Source of the DNA: Pontixanthobacter gangjinensis
GTDB lineage: Bacteria > Pseudomonadota > Alphaproteobacteria > Sphingomonadales > Sphingomonadaceae
Direction: 5' to 3'
Length of the DNA stretch: 64,000 bases
NCBI RefSeq assembly: GCF_009827545.1
Contig: NZ_WTYS01000001.1
Coordinates: forward strand, 2,319,772-2,383,771
In this document: piece by piece, positions 34,427-43,498 of the stretch
Numbering within the stretch: the stretch's first letter is position 1
How the letters are laid out: every line of letters starts with the position of its first letter
Notes under the pieces: model-generated
Told to the model about the DNA's origin: nothing
Databases searched by the model: none
Seen by the model: only the letters and a program-made list of their open reading frames with translations
Position numbers and translations under genes: made by a program

Positions 34427-35316
34427 GCGATTCTCTCCCTGTTCTCTCTGGCTTGGGCCTCGACCAGACGGCTGCCTGACATTTCCGCTTTCGCCCACAA
34501 CTTATCGCGCTCAGCCGGGTCATCCAGCAGAAGGCTGCGTGCCTGATAGCTTGCCAACCTGATCCGGTCGCTGGGATGCGCCTTTCCGAAATGCTCGGCT
34601 AAATCGGTATTTTCTGAACCGCCGATCGCGATTGCCATTCTTAGGAACACTTCGGTCGAAGTGGGATTGAGAACGCCAACTATGCGATCATTTTCGACAT
34701 CAAATGCATATTGGTCATGCCACCCCTGTGCCGGGTTAACAGCCATAATGTTGAGCGACACCGACATAGCGGCAGGCGGTAGCTGGCGATGAACATCGCG
34801 GTGCGCCCGGTAATGGACGATTTTTCCCTGTTCCAAAATCTCTCTGCCGGAATAGGTCAATCCTGCTGTCTCACCGGTTATTCCAGCGACCCTTTCGTAA
34901 TCATATTCCCAATAATCGCTGGCATATCCCGGCCCGAAATAGCCCAATGTCAGGAAATCAAAATTGTGGTCATGCGGCGCACCATAGGAAAAGCTGTGCG
35001 CACCGCTGGCGCGAAACATTGAATCAGCTTCCGCTGGCCAGATATTGGCTCTGAGGAAATAGCCTTGCCGCAAATCGGACAAGACCAATGTTTGCGGACC
35101 ATATGCGCTGTCGTGACTTTGAGTATGCTTCCCCTTCAATTCCGCCAACAGAATTTCGGCCAAGAATTCGGAATTATTACCCAATCGGCGCAGACTGAGT
35201 GCCGCACTCGCCAAGCTATCGCGATCTCGCGGATCAAACCCTGCTTGATCGAGCGCGCTGGTACATTCGTCCAGACTAAATATTATATCATCTTCGCCAT
35301 GCAAAATGGGCGGCAT
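34423..35316 (-). CDS. Unknown cupin-like protein of a three-gene cassette, member C
   Basis: A 297-residue protein, not recognised. Residues 1-80 are helical. A central beta-rich domain has GAPHDHNFDFLTLGYFGPGY (H-x-H), WEYDYERV, ILEQGKIVHYRAHRDVHRQL and PPAAMSVSLNIMAVNP, which read like the two cupin motifs with intact metal-binding His. The C-terminus (about 215-297) is a helical, HEAT-like tail. The same layout occurs in the upstream gene, which lacks the His, so the two are diverged paralogues. It overlaps that gene by one base and ruvX by four. A metal-dependent oxygenase or isomerase is possible; this is inference. Confidence 0.7.
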   Translation of the reverse strand: MPPILHGEDDIIFSLDECTSALDQAGFDPRDRDSLASAALSLRRLGNNSEFLAEILLAELKGKHTQSHDSAYGPQTLVLSDLRQGYFLRANIWPAEADSMFRASGAHSFSYGAPHDHNFDFLTLGYFGPGYASDYWEYDYERVAGITGETAGLTYSGREILEQGKIVHYRAHRDVHRQLPPAAMSVSLNIMAVNPAQGWHDQYAFDVENDRIVGVLNPTSTEVFLRMAIAIGGSENTDLAEHFGKAHPSDRIRLASYQARSLLLDDPAERDKLWAKAEMSGSRLVEAQARENRERIA

Positions 35317-36269
35317 CAGGCTGACTCCATTTCGGACAGGACCGGGTAGGATTTGAGCAGTTGGGCCTTCAATGCTGCGGCAGGGGCATTGAGATCATCT
35401 GTGGGCGCGGCAGCCACTGCGCACAAAACCTCAAACCCACGCGCAGTATCAAGTGCGAGCATTTGGCGGATCGCTTGCCATCGCAAATGCGGCGTCCCCT
35501 CTATGCATTTATCTGCAATGGTGGGCACCGCTTCGCCGCGCTTCATCGCACCAAGCAAAGCGACAATCATCTCCTGACGGCTTTCGGCTCTGTTACCCGA
35601 TGCGCAGTGGACCAGCGCGCCGTCAGCCAGCCGATATTCGCGGCTTTCCTCCGGCACGACCGGCGACCGGGTTAGCCGAAGCACCAGCATACTGCCGGGG
35701 ACAGTCTCGACCAATTTTGTAGTTTTGTTGCCTGTATAAGAAATCACTTCGCCTGATTGGAAATCGAGCTGCCGCTCTGAAAGAACAGCTCCGGCGTGGT
35801 TGGTTGACACGATTTCGAAAAGGCGCCCTCGCCCTGATCCGATTAAGACTATTTCGGTGCATTCACTATCCGTAAAATAGATAGATTGTGCCGCCGGCCC
35901 GGCCTTCGCTTCGTACAGTAGAAGCGACAGGTTTGCTCTGCCCGCCGTGGCAATCTGGAGGACACCGACGCCGCTCCGGTATTGGTGACGAAATGGGATC
36001 TGGCCAAGCGGCGTCCGCGCGATCGCATGCCCCATTCGAGACATTAGCCCATCAATTAGCGGCTTCCGTGCAACCTTTTGCTGGAACACCCCGTCCAGAG
36101 CCTTGCATTCGCCCAGATCTGCGCCCTGTCCATATTTCTCTAATGGGCGGCCCAAGATATCTGAATGGCCCGCCAGCCACTCAGCCTTCACCGATTCCAA
36201 GCTAAATTGAGCCCGGCGCTGCGCCGCCAGATTGCCGCGCAGCGCCGCGATTGTCGGATGGATTTCCAT
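35316..36269 (-). CDS. Unknown cupin-like protein of a three-gene cassette, member B
   Basis: A 317-residue protein, not recognised. It starts at the ATG at 36269 (MEIHPTIAALRG). It has a helical N-terminus, then a beta-rich centre (GVGVLQIATAGRANLSLLLY, TEIVLIGSGRGRLFEIVS, LDFQSGEVISYTGN and VPGSMLVLRLTRSP) parallel to the next gene's cupin-like core but with no His cluster, so any metal site is lost. A helical C-terminal tail (HLRWQAIRQMLALD) follows. Start and stop are coupled to its neighbours: 13 bp after the 53-codon gene and a one-base overlap with the next. It may be a non-catalytic partner of member C. Confidence 0.7.
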   Translation of the reverse strand: MEIHPTIAALRGNLAAQRRAQFSLESVKAEWLAGHSDILGRPLEKYGQGADLGECKALDGVFQQKVARKPLIDGLMSRMGHAIARTPLGQIPFRHQYRSGVGVLQIATAGRANLSLLLYEAKAGPAAQSIYFTDSECTEIVLIGSGRGRLFEIVSTNHAGAVLSERQLDFQSGEVISYTGNKTTKLVETVPGSMLVLRLTRSPVVPEESREYRLADGALVHCASGNRAESRQEMIVALLGAMKRGEAVPTIADKCIEGTPHLRWQAIRQMLALDTARGFEVLCAVAAAPTDDLNAPAAALKAQLLKSYPVLSEMESA

Positions 36270-36282
36270 TGTACTTGCTGGA

Positions 36283-36444
36283 CTACAAGGCGGTTTCAGG
36301 CGGAAGTATTTCATACAGATAGACCATGATGATGATGATCCGGTCATCGAAATGCGCCATGGCCAAATCTGACAGGCTGCCAAACAGTCCCGTTACTGAA
36401 TCCAGATCGGGCAATTCTGCCAGATCGATCGATGGTAATTGCAT
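36283..36444 (-). CDS. Small peptide gene of the unknown cassette, member A
   Basis: A 53-residue reading frame from the ATG at 36444, preceded by GGAG at a seven-base spacing, which is a good ribosome site. The sequence is acidic and leucine-rich at the start (MQLPSIDLAELPDLDS), then a hydrophobic run DDRIIIIMVYLYEILPPE. It has no Cys and no signal peptide. It leads the transcript of members B and C. It could be a partner, a toxin-like or precursor peptide, or a regulatory subunit; nothing decides between these. Confidence 0.6.
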   Translation of the reverse strand: MQLPSIDLAELPDLDSVTGLFGSLSDLAMAHFDDRIIIIMVYLYEILPPETAL

Positions 36445-36561
36445 AGTCTTGCTCCGTTAATTGCGCCGCTTAAGTGCCCGCATTTTACAAGTTGGCGTTC
36501 CAATCGTTGTCGGTAAAATTAAAAGATTGAAATGGATTAGTGCAGCTTCCATTGAGGTGGA

Positions 36562-37011
36562 ATGTCCGCCTCACCTGCCAAATTCGACCCGTCAAGAGCG
36601 GCCAAATTCATGCTCAAACACGGCCATTCTGCAAAGATCGGCCTGTCCTATCATGCGCACGGCGCCGATTGGGTCGAACTGGAATTGCCATGGCGTGATG
36701 ATCTGGTCGGGGAGGTCGAACGCGGAATTCTCGCCTCCGGCCCCATCATTAGCCTGCTCGATATGGCGTCCGGCCTGTCAATCTGGACGGCAACCGGAGA
36801 ATTTATCGCCATTGCGACTTTGGATTTGCGGGTCGATTATCAGCGACCAGCGCGCAAAGGTGCCGCGCTAATTGGCCACGTTGAATGCTACCGCCTGACT
36901 AAGTCGGCGGCCTTCGTTCGCGGATTTGCACATGATGGCGACCCGTCCGATACTGTCGCAACCATGTCCGGCACCTTTATGTCGATCAAGCAGGACCCCA
37001 GAAATGTCTGA
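36562..37011 (+). CDS. PaaI-family hotdog thioesterase, copy 1
   Basis: A 149-residue hotdog-fold protein. GPIISLLDMASGLSIW is the central helix that usually carries the catalytic Asp, and ATLDLRVDYQRPARKGAALIGHVECYRL is the following sheet of acyl-CoA thioesterases. It overlaps the next thioesterase gene by eight bases. Two adjacent hotdog proteins may form a heteromer. Confidence 0.82.
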   Translation: MSASPAKFDPSRAAKFMLKHGHSAKIGLSYHAHGADWVELELPWRDDLVGEVERGILASGPIISLLDMASGLSIWTATGEFIAIATLDLRVDYQRPARKGAALIGHVECYRLTKSAAFVRGFAHDGDPSDTVATMSGTFMSIKQDPRNV

Positions 37012-37426
37012 GCCGCAACCGTCGCCCGGAACACTTACTGCCTATGCGCAGTCGCTCGGAATTGTTTTTCACAGCGTCGAAGACGGCGCACCCGTTCTGT
37101 CTTTCGAATTCAGCGGCGATGTTGAGGGTCGCCCCGGTCATCTGCATGGCGGCGCGACTTCTGGCCTATTGGAAACCGCTGGCTACGCGCTTTTGCGAAA
37201 CGAACTTGCGCGACTTGAACGCACGCACCGGCTCAAACCGATAAATATTACGGTTCAATTTCTGAACGCAGGTAAGCAACGCACCACTTACGCCAAGGCG
37301 CGCATCACAAAGCTTGGCCGCCGAAACGCCAATATTTCGGTCGAAGCATGGCAAGATGACCGTGACCGGCCGATTGCAACCGCAATCATGAACATTCTTA
37401 TGGCTGAACAAGACTCGCCTGCCTGA
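37004..37426 (+). CDS. PaaI-family hotdog thioesterase, copy 2
   Basis: A 140-residue hotdog-fold protein with GRPGHLHGGATSGLLETAGYALL (H-G-G then the catalytic helix; the Asp/Glu is E in LLETAG) and INITVQFLNAGKQRTTYAKARI. The ATG at 37004 overlaps the stop of copy 1 by eight bases; longer frames run backwards inside copy 1. Acyl-CoA thioester hydrolysis is the family reaction; the substrate is unknown. Confidence 0.82.
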   Translation: MSEPQPSPGTLTAYAQSLGIVFHSVEDGAPVLSFEFSGDVEGRPGHLHGGATSGLLETAGYALLRNELARLERTHRLKPINITVQFLNAGKQRTTYAKARITKLGRRNANISVEAWQDDRDRPIATAIMNILMAEQDSPA

Positions 37427-37448
37427 GTAATCTCTTCGCGAAAGCGGC

Positions 37449-39677
37449 CTAGCGAACCGGCTCCGGCGTTCGCCTACCAGGCTCGACACCAATCCCGTTT
37501 TCATCAAGCCGGAATTCGAGCGGGACACCTTCAACTTCGGTCGACAGGGTAATCCCTTCGTCTTCGTCTATTCTGAGCCTGCTGCCATTTTCACCGATCG
37601 GAATATCTTCCAGATCGGGCACATCCATTGGTTCTACTGGACCTTCGGGATTGCTACTCGCCTTGGGCTTTGGCAAGTCTGATACACCCTGCGCCTGACG
37701 CATGAAATCGCGCCATATCCGAGCAGGCAAACCACCACCGCTGACACCATCTAGGGGGCTGTTATCATCATTACCGATCCACACGCCCACCACCAGATCG
37801 TCCGCGTAACCAACGAACAGCGCATCACGGTTATTTTGGCTGGTGCCTGTCTTACCAAAATTGGGGCCACTTAACATTGCCGCACGGCCGGTCCCCGAAT
37901 TGATCGCCAGCCGCAACATCTGCTCCATGTCTTCATGTTCAGAATTGTAGAGACTGTCCTGCGTGCTCCAAAGCCAATCAAACCAACCGGCTTCTTCGGC
38001 CTTAAACGCCTGAGGCTTCACTGGAAATTCATTACCAGCCACCCCGGCATAGGCAGCCGTTAGCTCCAGCAAACTGACAGTCGATGTGCCCAGAGCGAGG
38101 CTCGGATCGCCTTCGGGCATTGGCGAGGTAATCCCGAACGATCGAGCCATTTCAATGACCGCTTTGTCACCCAATTTGTTGAACAATCGTACCGCGGCCA
38201 CATTGCTAGAACGGGCAAAGCCTTCCTCCAATGTGATCGTCTCAGAATAACTCCCGCCTGAATTTTTGGGGCGATAGCTGCCTGCGACGATCTCGCTATT
38301 ATCGATGGTATCGTCCGGGTCCATCCCCGCCTCGAGTGCAGCCAGATAGACGAACAGTTTGAATGTCGAGCCCGGCTGCCGCTTCGCCTGAGTTGCGCGA
38401 TTGAATGGCGAATCGCGATATTCCTTACCGCCAATCATCGCCACCACTTCACCATTGGTCCGCATGGCCACTAAAGCGACCTGAGCTTCGCCCAATGGCG
38501 CTCTGCTGACGACTTTGCGGGCAATGTCTTGCAGACGCGAATCGAGCGTCGTGGTGAAGGTCTGGCTACTGTAACCTGTTCCGACCTGCTTCCTGATTTC
38601 GGGCAAGGCCCAATCTGCAAAATAGGTGCCAGTTGGAAGTTCGCTTTTGGCCCGGGAATCGATTTTCGGTTTGGGCATTGCCGTCGCCTCGGCTTCGTTC
38701 AAATAACCTGCCGCGACCATCGCATTCAGCACCAGCTGCATTCGCTTTGCCGCACGATCATAATGTTTGGTTGGGGCAAACCGTGAAGGCGCCTGTACCA
38801 GACCGGCGAGCATCGCCGCCTGTTCCGGTTTTAGATTTTCAGGCTGGCGGTAAAAATAATGCAATGATGCAGCGCGCAAACCGTACACGTTATCGCCAAA
38901 ATAGGCATTGGAGAGATACCGTTCGAGTATCTCATCCTTGGTCAGCCAAGCCTCAAGCCAAAAGGCGATGAGCATTTCCTGACCTTTACGGGTGAAGGTT
39001 TGATCCGATGTCAAAAAGGTAAATTTGGCCAATTGCTGGGTGATTGTGCTCCCGCCCTGCATCGGCCCGCCCGTCGCGCGCGCCCACACGGCACGTGCAA
39101 GCCCGCGAGGGTCAATGCCCCAATGAGAAAAGAATCGCCTATCCTCAATCGCAAGAAACGATTCGGTCACATGATCAGGCAAAGTATCCAGATCGACAGG
39201 CAGATCGGTAATTGCACCATTGCGCGCAATGGGGGTGCCATCAGCGGCCAGCAAGGTCAGCTGCGGCGGAGCAATTGGCTCGAGCGATTTTGAGAGCGGC
39301 GCTGTCACTGCCAGCCATCCGATCATCAGGAAAAACAGCAGCAGAGTCGATGCGAACACACGCGCCGCCCACCAACGCTTGCGCCGCCCACGCCAATGGC
39401 GCGGCTGCCACCAACTACTTGTGCCTCGCTGGTGATTTTGCTCGTCCCGGCTAATTCGGGTGTCGGCTTGTTCCAGCCGATCATCCCATGAGCTGTAATC
39501 AGGCCGCTCTGCACCCGACCGGTAAGCTACAGCGTCATCATCAAAGTCGTCATCATCAGGGTCACCCCACGCATTACCATAGGGCTCTTGCAGCGCGAAA
39601 TAATCGCGCCGATCCGGATCAAAATCGTCCGGTGTGTGACCCCCGCGCTTCCATAAACTGAATAAACGACCAAACAT
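37449..39677 (-). CDS. Class A penicillin-binding protein (PBP1-type)
   Basis: A 742-residue bifunctional peptidoglycan synthase. An acidic, Asp-rich cytoplasmic N-terminus (1-95) precedes a membrane helix (105-128). The GT51 glycosyltransferase follows with its catalytic Glu178 in LAIEDRRFFSHWGIDP and QGGSTITQQLAK. The transpeptidase has Ser437 in RQPGSTFKLFVYL, the SSN motif in FARSSNVAAVRL and KTGTS in FGKTGTSQNNR. A C-terminal tail of about 75 residues is Pro/Glu-rich. It starts 73 bp after cobS. Confidence 0.94.
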   Translation of the reverse strand: MFGRLFSLWKRGGHTPDDFDPDRRDYFALQEPYGNAWGDPDDDDFDDDAVAYRSGAERPDYSSWDDRLEQADTRISRDEQNHQRGTSSWWQPRHWRGRRKRWWAARVFASTLLLFFLMIGWLAVTAPLSKSLEPIAPPQLTLLAADGTPIARNGAITDLPVDLDTLPDHVTESFLAIEDRRFFSHWGIDPRGLARAVWARATGGPMQGGSTITQQLAKFTFLTSDQTFTRKGQEMLIAFWLEAWLTKDEILERYLSNAYFGDNVYGLRAASLHYFYRQPENLKPEQAAMLAGLVQAPSRFAPTKHYDRAAKRMQLVLNAMVAAGYLNEAEATAMPKPKIDSRAKSELPTGTYFADWALPEIRKQVGTGYSSQTFTTTLDSRLQDIARKVVSRAPLGEAQVALVAMRTNGEVVAMIGGKEYRDSPFNRATQAKRQPGSTFKLFVYLAALEAGMDPDDTIDNSEIVAGSYRPKNSGGSYSETITLEEGFARSSNVAAVRLFNKLGDKAVIEMARSFGITSPMPEGDPSLALGTSTVSLLELTAAYAGVAGNEFPVKPQAFKAEEAGWFDWLWSTQDSLYNSEHEDMEQMLRLAINSGTGRAAMLSGPNFGKTGTSQNNRDALFVGYADDLVVGVWIGNDDNSPLDGVSGGGLPARIWRDFMRQAQGVSDLPKPKASSNPEGPVEPMDVPDLEDIPIGENGSRLRIDEDEGITLSTEVEGVPLEFRLDENGIGVEPGRRTPEPVR

Positions 39678-39750
39678 TACCGGCTGTATTACCTAAACAA
39701 TACAGCGTTGGCGAGAGGATTCGTATGCTATCTCGCGTCGCCCTAACAAC

Positions 39751-40734
39751 TTAGCCTTGGCCAACAACACTTTCGGGCAGATCAGTGCCGAAAACGCGCT
39801 GATAGTATTCGGCAACCATCATCCGTTCGGCTTCATCACATTTGTTGAGGAAGCTGAGGCGGAAAGCGAAGCCGACATCCTTGAAAATCGCGGTGTTCTG
39901 TGCCCACGTAATAACAGTACGCGGACTCATTACGGTCGAAATATCGCCGTTCATGAAACCTTGTCGGGTCAGGTCCGCGACCTTGATCATATCCGAAATT
40001 TGTTTCGGATCGGCATCAGGGTTCTTGGACGCTACGATATCCTGCTCGGTTTCGGCCGGAAGATAATTCAGCGCAGTCACAATATTCCAGCGGTCCATCT
40101 GACCTTGGTTGATCGCTTGGGTTCCGTGATAGAGTCCGCTGGTATCACCCAGACCCACCGTATTGGCGGTCGCGAACAGGCGGAAGTTTGGATCAGGCCG
40201 GATTACCCGGTTCTGGTCGAGCAAGGTCAGCTTGCCCTCAGCTTCCAATACACGCTGGATCACAAACATCACGTCTGGGCGGCCGGCGTCATATTCGTCG
40301 AACACAAGCGCAACCGGATGCTGCAACGCCCAAGGCAATAAGCCCTCGCGGAACTCGGTAACTTGCAAGCCATCGCGTAGCACAATCGCATCGCGCCCGA
40401 CCAGGTCGATCCGACTGATATGCGCGTCAAGGTTGATCCTGATACAGGGCCATTTCAGCCGCGCTGCAACCTGTTCAATATGAGTCGACTTACCCGTTCC
40501 GTGATAGCCTTGGACCATGACACGCCGGTTATGTGCAAACCCAGCCAAAATCGCGAGCGTGGTGTCCGGGTCGAAAACATAGCTAGGATCGACATCGGGA
40601 ACGCGTTCATCGGCTACGCTGAATGCTGGGACCTGCCAGTCGATATCAATACCGAAGGTGTCACGAACGTCGACGGTGGTGTCGGGCGCAGCGAGTGAGG
40701 TTTTGGAGGTCGGATCAAAAGTCTTGTCTGTCAT
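39751..40734 (-). CDS. cobS: Cobaltochelatase subunit CobS-like AAA+ ATPase
   Basis: A 327-residue MoxR/CobS-type AAA+ protein. Walker A is [18 protein letters not shown], Walker [17 protein letters not shown], sensor [14 protein letters not shown], and the CobS opening [24 protein letters not shown] is distinctive. CobS and CobT power cobalt insertion by CobN in aerobic B12 synthesis. No cobT or cobN is nearby: the next gene on this strand is the penicillin-binding protein. In this order the usual bolA-dnaJ-cobS-cobT set is interrupted (see MpaB gene). Confidence 0.92.
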   Translation of the reverse strand: MTDKTFDPTSKTSLAAPDTTVDVRDTFGIDIDWQVPAFSVADERVPDVDPSYVFDPDTTLAILAGFAHNRRVMVQGYHGTGKSTHIEQVAARLKWPCIRINLDAHISRIDLVGRDAIVLRDGLQVTEFREGLLPWALQHPVALVFDEYDAGRPDVMFVIQRVLEAEGKLTLLDQNRVIRPDPNFRLFATANTVGLGDTSGLYHGTQAINQGQMDRWNIVTALNYLPAETEQDIVASKNPDADPKQISDMIKVADLTRQGFMNGDISTVMSPRTVITWAQNTAIFKDVGFAFRLSFLNKCDEAERMMVAEYYQRVFGTDLPESVVGQG

Positions 40735-40803
40735 ATCGCCGCAACGCCTAGACGGGCTTATAGGTCCCTGCAACTGCATCTGGCACAAGAATTTATATTC
40801 GGG

Positions 40804-41682
40804 ATGCAATCGCCACCAATCGTCGCCATAATGACCGCCATGGAAATAACCCGCCCGTCCGAACTCCTTCGTCAGACGCTGGTTGGCCGTGTTCGTGCGG
40901 TGTTCAATGATACTGAAAATGGTGAACAGCCAGTCCCGCCATCGGATGAAGCTCTGTTCGAACGCGATTCCCCGATCCGTTTGGTCCATGCCGACGCGGT
41001 TTCAATGATGATTGGCGGCATTCGCAGCCTCCTGCTCCAGATGCTCCACCCGCATGCACTGCAAGGCGTACTCGACCATTCAAATTTCCGCGAAGATATG
41101 CATGGACGGTTGCGCAGAACCGCGAAATTTATTGCGATCACCACCTTCGGCCACCATGACGAAGCAGAGAAGATGATCTCACGCGTAAATCGCATTCACG
41201 AGCAAGTGCACGGCTCTTTGCCAGACGGAACCCGCTATTCGGCTCGCGATCCTGAGACGCTTGCATGGGTCCATGCGGCAGAGGCAACCAGCTTTCTCGA
41301 AGCCTATTTGCGCTATGTCCGCCCTTCCATGCCACTTGCCGAACAGGACAGGTATTATGCTCAGTTCGCGATCATCGCACGCAAGCTTGGCGCTGATCCT
41401 GTGCCTCAAACACGAGTTGAGGCCGAACAGCTGATGCGACATTTCCGCACACAATTGCGTTCAAGCGCGGAGGCGAAAGAAATCGCCCGGCTCGTCCTGA
41501 CTCAAAAGCCAGACAATGCGCCGCCAGCTATCCAGAAAATTCTCGGTACCACGGCGGTTCAAATGCTCCAGCCGTTTGCGCGCAATATGCTGGATTTGCG
41601 GCACCCTGGCCTGGCTTATGTCCCAGCTCGCATTGGCGCAAAAACCATTGGTAAAACGTTGCGGTGGGCGTTTCAGCAGTGA
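40804..41682 (+). CDS. MpaB/DUF2236-type oxygenase-like protein
   Basis: A protein of up to 292 residues of the DUF2236 (MpaB/rubber oxygenase Lcp-related) family, with [37 protein letters not shown] and [23 protein letters not shown]. Family members are heme-binding oxygenases; the His residues in LLQMLHPH and ITTFGHH are candidates. The first ATG is taken here but ATGs at 40831 and 40840 are equally plausible, since none has a clear ribosome site. It sits, in opposite orientation, between cobS and dnaJ genes that are neighbours in many related genomes. Confidence 0.82.
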   Translation: MQSPPIVAIMTAMEITRPSELLRQTLVGRVRAVFNDTENGEQPVPPSDEALFERDSPIRLVHADAVSMMIGGIRSLLLQMLHPHALQGVLDHSNFREDMHGRLRRTAKFIAITTFGHHDEAEKMISRVNRIHEQVHGSLPDGTRYSARDPETLAWVHAAEATSFLEAYLRYVRPSMPLAEQDRYYAQFAIIARKLGADPVPQTRVEAEQLMRHFRTQLRSSAEAKEIARLVLTQKPDNAPPAIQKILGTTAVQMLQPFARNMLDLRHPGLAYVPARIGAKTIGKTLRWAFQQ

Positions 41683-41689
41683 AGTCGGA

Positions 41690-42280
41690 CTAGCAAAACA
41701 CAGCGCTCTTTTTCAGCAATTGGTAAGCATCGACCACTTTGCCCAATCGCGTTTCATACCCTCGGTCACCGCCGTTGCGGTCCGGGTGATACTGACGCAC
41801 CAATTCGGAATAGCGGCGACGAAGTGCCTGCCTGTCAATTTCATCACTCAGACCCATGGTCTTGAGCGCCTCCTGCTCCTTGAGATCAAATTTTGATCGG
41901 GTTGCCTGATAATTCTGTCCCGCTCGCGCTTTGATACTCGCGGCCCGTCCGCTGATGGCATCGAGCGGATCGGAATAGTCAGCCCAGCGGGGCATCCCGT
42001 CAATTCCCGCATCACCGCGAAACGCATTGTTCTCGGTCCGCCAGCCTGCGATGGGAGATTGCGCTTCGAATATCTCATCCGCGCTCATGCCTTCGAACCA
42101 GTCATAGCCTGCATTGAATTCGCGGATGTGGTCGAGACAGAACCAGCGCGAATCACCCGGCCCATCAAAACTGTTCGCATAGGTACCCGGAGCGCGGAAT
42201 TCACCCGCTTCGCTGCACCCGGGTGCGTGGCAATCTTGCCCTCTACCCTCAAACCGACCATGGAACTTTGAACCGCGCAT
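41690..42280 (-). CDS. DnaJ-domain protein
   Basis: A 196-residue protein with a C-terminal J domain (residues about 140-196: MGLSDEIDRQALRRRYSELVRQYHPDRNGGDRGYE, HPD present). The N-terminal half (RGQDCHAPGCSEAGEFRAP and RWFCLDHIREFNAGYDWFEGMS) contains a Cys/His cluster that may bind zinc. This architecture is a constant neighbour of bolA and cobS in alphaproteobacteria. Co-chaperone for DnaK or for cobaltochelatase assembly is inferred from position. Confidence 0.9.
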   Translation of the reverse strand: MRGSKFHGRFEGRGQDCHAPGCSEAGEFRAPGTYANSFDGPGDSRWFCLDHIREFNAGYDWFEGMSADEIFEAQSPIAGWRTENNAFRGDAGIDGMPRWADYSDPLDAISGRAASIKARAGQNYQATRSKFDLKEQEALKTMGLSDEIDRQALRRRYSELVRQYHPDRNGGDRGYETRLGKVVDAYQLLKKSAVFC

Positions 42281-42332
42281 AGCCTCCTAGGATGGGGTCG
42301 AATTCGTGAAATGCAAATTGGAGTTTTCAGTG

Positions 42333-42596
42333 ATGAGTGTAGCTGCCGAGATGGAAGGTCTTTTGCGTGAGGCTTTCGCCCCGTTAAGGCTCGATATTAT
42401 CAACGATAGCGCGAAGCATTCGGGCCATTCAGGCGATGATGGCAGCGGCGAATCTCATTTCACAATTGTGATTGAAAGCACGGCCTTTGATGGCGTGTCA
42501 CGGCTGAACCGCCAGCGGATGGTCAATCAGGCTCTGGGCGATATTCCGGGGCAGCGCGTCCATGCGCTGGCGATTAAGGCGATTGCTCCAAATTAA
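42333..42596 (+). CDS. BolA-family protein
   Basis: An 87-residue BolA protein. LREAFAPLRLDIINDSAKHSG, GESHFTIVIES and LNRQRMVNQALGD with the C-terminal VHALAIKAI are the family signature; the conserved His of H-x-x-x-V/I in SHFTIVI binds the 2Fe-2S cluster with monothiol glutaredoxins. The ATG at 42333 is preceded by GGAG at a nine-base spacing, better than the upstream GTG. Divergent from dnaJ. Confidence 0.93.
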   Translation: MSVAAEMEGLLREAFAPLRLDIINDSAKHSGHSGDDGSGESHFTIVIESTAFDGVSRLNRQRMVNQALGDIPGQRVHALAIKAIAPN

Positions 42597-42681
42597 CCGA
42601 AGGACCCGTCAGATTAGATTGCGCGGCCATTCGGGTGCATCATCTTACATTTACGGTCACAGCCAGAATAGAGAAAAATCC

Positions 42682-43497
42682 ATGAACTTTGAAAACAAAA
42701 CCGTTTGGATCACCGGCGCATCATCGGGAATCGGCGCTGCGTTAGCACGTGAGTGGGCTGGCCGAGGTGCAAAGATAGTCCTTTCTGGGCGCGATGAAGC
42801 GCGCCTGGCCTCAGTCGCAAATGAGCTTCATGCGGAAAGCTTGCTTATCCCGTTCGACGTTCGTGACGAAGCGGCGATGCTTGAGGCAACGGCAGGGGCA
42901 ATCGCCTGGAATGGCAGCGTCGATGTCTTTGTAGCAAACGCTGGTGTGTCGCAGCGCAGCCAAGCGCTGAAAACCGATATGCAAGTGTACCGCGACATAA
43001 TCGACATCGATCTGACCTCTCAGATTGCCGCGACACAGGCGTTGTTGCCCCATATGGCGGATCGCGGGTCGGGCGCCTTGGTGTTTATCTCGTCGATTGC
43101 TGGGAAAGTCGGGGTGCCGATGCGCACCGCCTATTCTGCCGCGAAATTCGGACTGATCGGTTATGCCGATGCACTAAGAGCCGAAATGTCGGTCAAGGGC
43201 GTTAACGTCCATGTGATCGCGCCGGGATCGATTGCGACAAATGTCTCTCGCAATGCGCTGAGCGCAGATGGGTCAAAACGCGGCAAAAGTGATTCCGTGA
43301 TCGATAATGGGATCAAGCCAGCAGATGCCGCCAAGACGATGGTCGATGGTATCGCCGCAGGTCAGCGCGAAATTATTGTGGCTCAAGGCATGGAAGAAGC
43401 GATGGGCGAAATGCGCCGGACACCCGATCAGCTCTTGGATCAGATGGCCGGAATGGTCGCCGCAGGCTATATCGAGAGAATGGAAGCGGAGGGTTGA
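42682..43497 (+). CDS. Short-chain dehydrogenase/reductase
   Basis: A 271-residue SDR. The NAD(P) motif is VWITGASSGIGAALAREW, structural NAG in VFVANAGVSQRS, catalytic Ser in LVFISSIAGKVG and Tyr-Lys in TAYSAAKFGLIGYADALR. The ATG at 42682 gives a standard N-terminus. Downstream, an alpha/beta hydrolase begins two bases after the stop, so the two may share a catabolic role. The substrate is not evident. Confidence 0.9.
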   Translation: MNFENKTVWITGASSGIGAALAREWAGRGAKIVLSGRDEARLASVANELHAESLLIPFDVRDEAAMLEATAGAIAWNGSVDVFVANAGVSQRSQALKTDMQVYRDIIDIDLTSQIAATQALLPHMADRGSGALVFISSIAGKVGVPMRTAYSAAKFGLIGYADALRAEMSVKGVNVHVIAPGSIATNVSRNALSADGSKRGKSDSVIDNGIKPADAAKTMVDGIAAGQREIIVAQGMEEAMGEMRRTPDQLLDQMAGMVAAGYIERMEAEG

Positions 43498-43498
43498 G

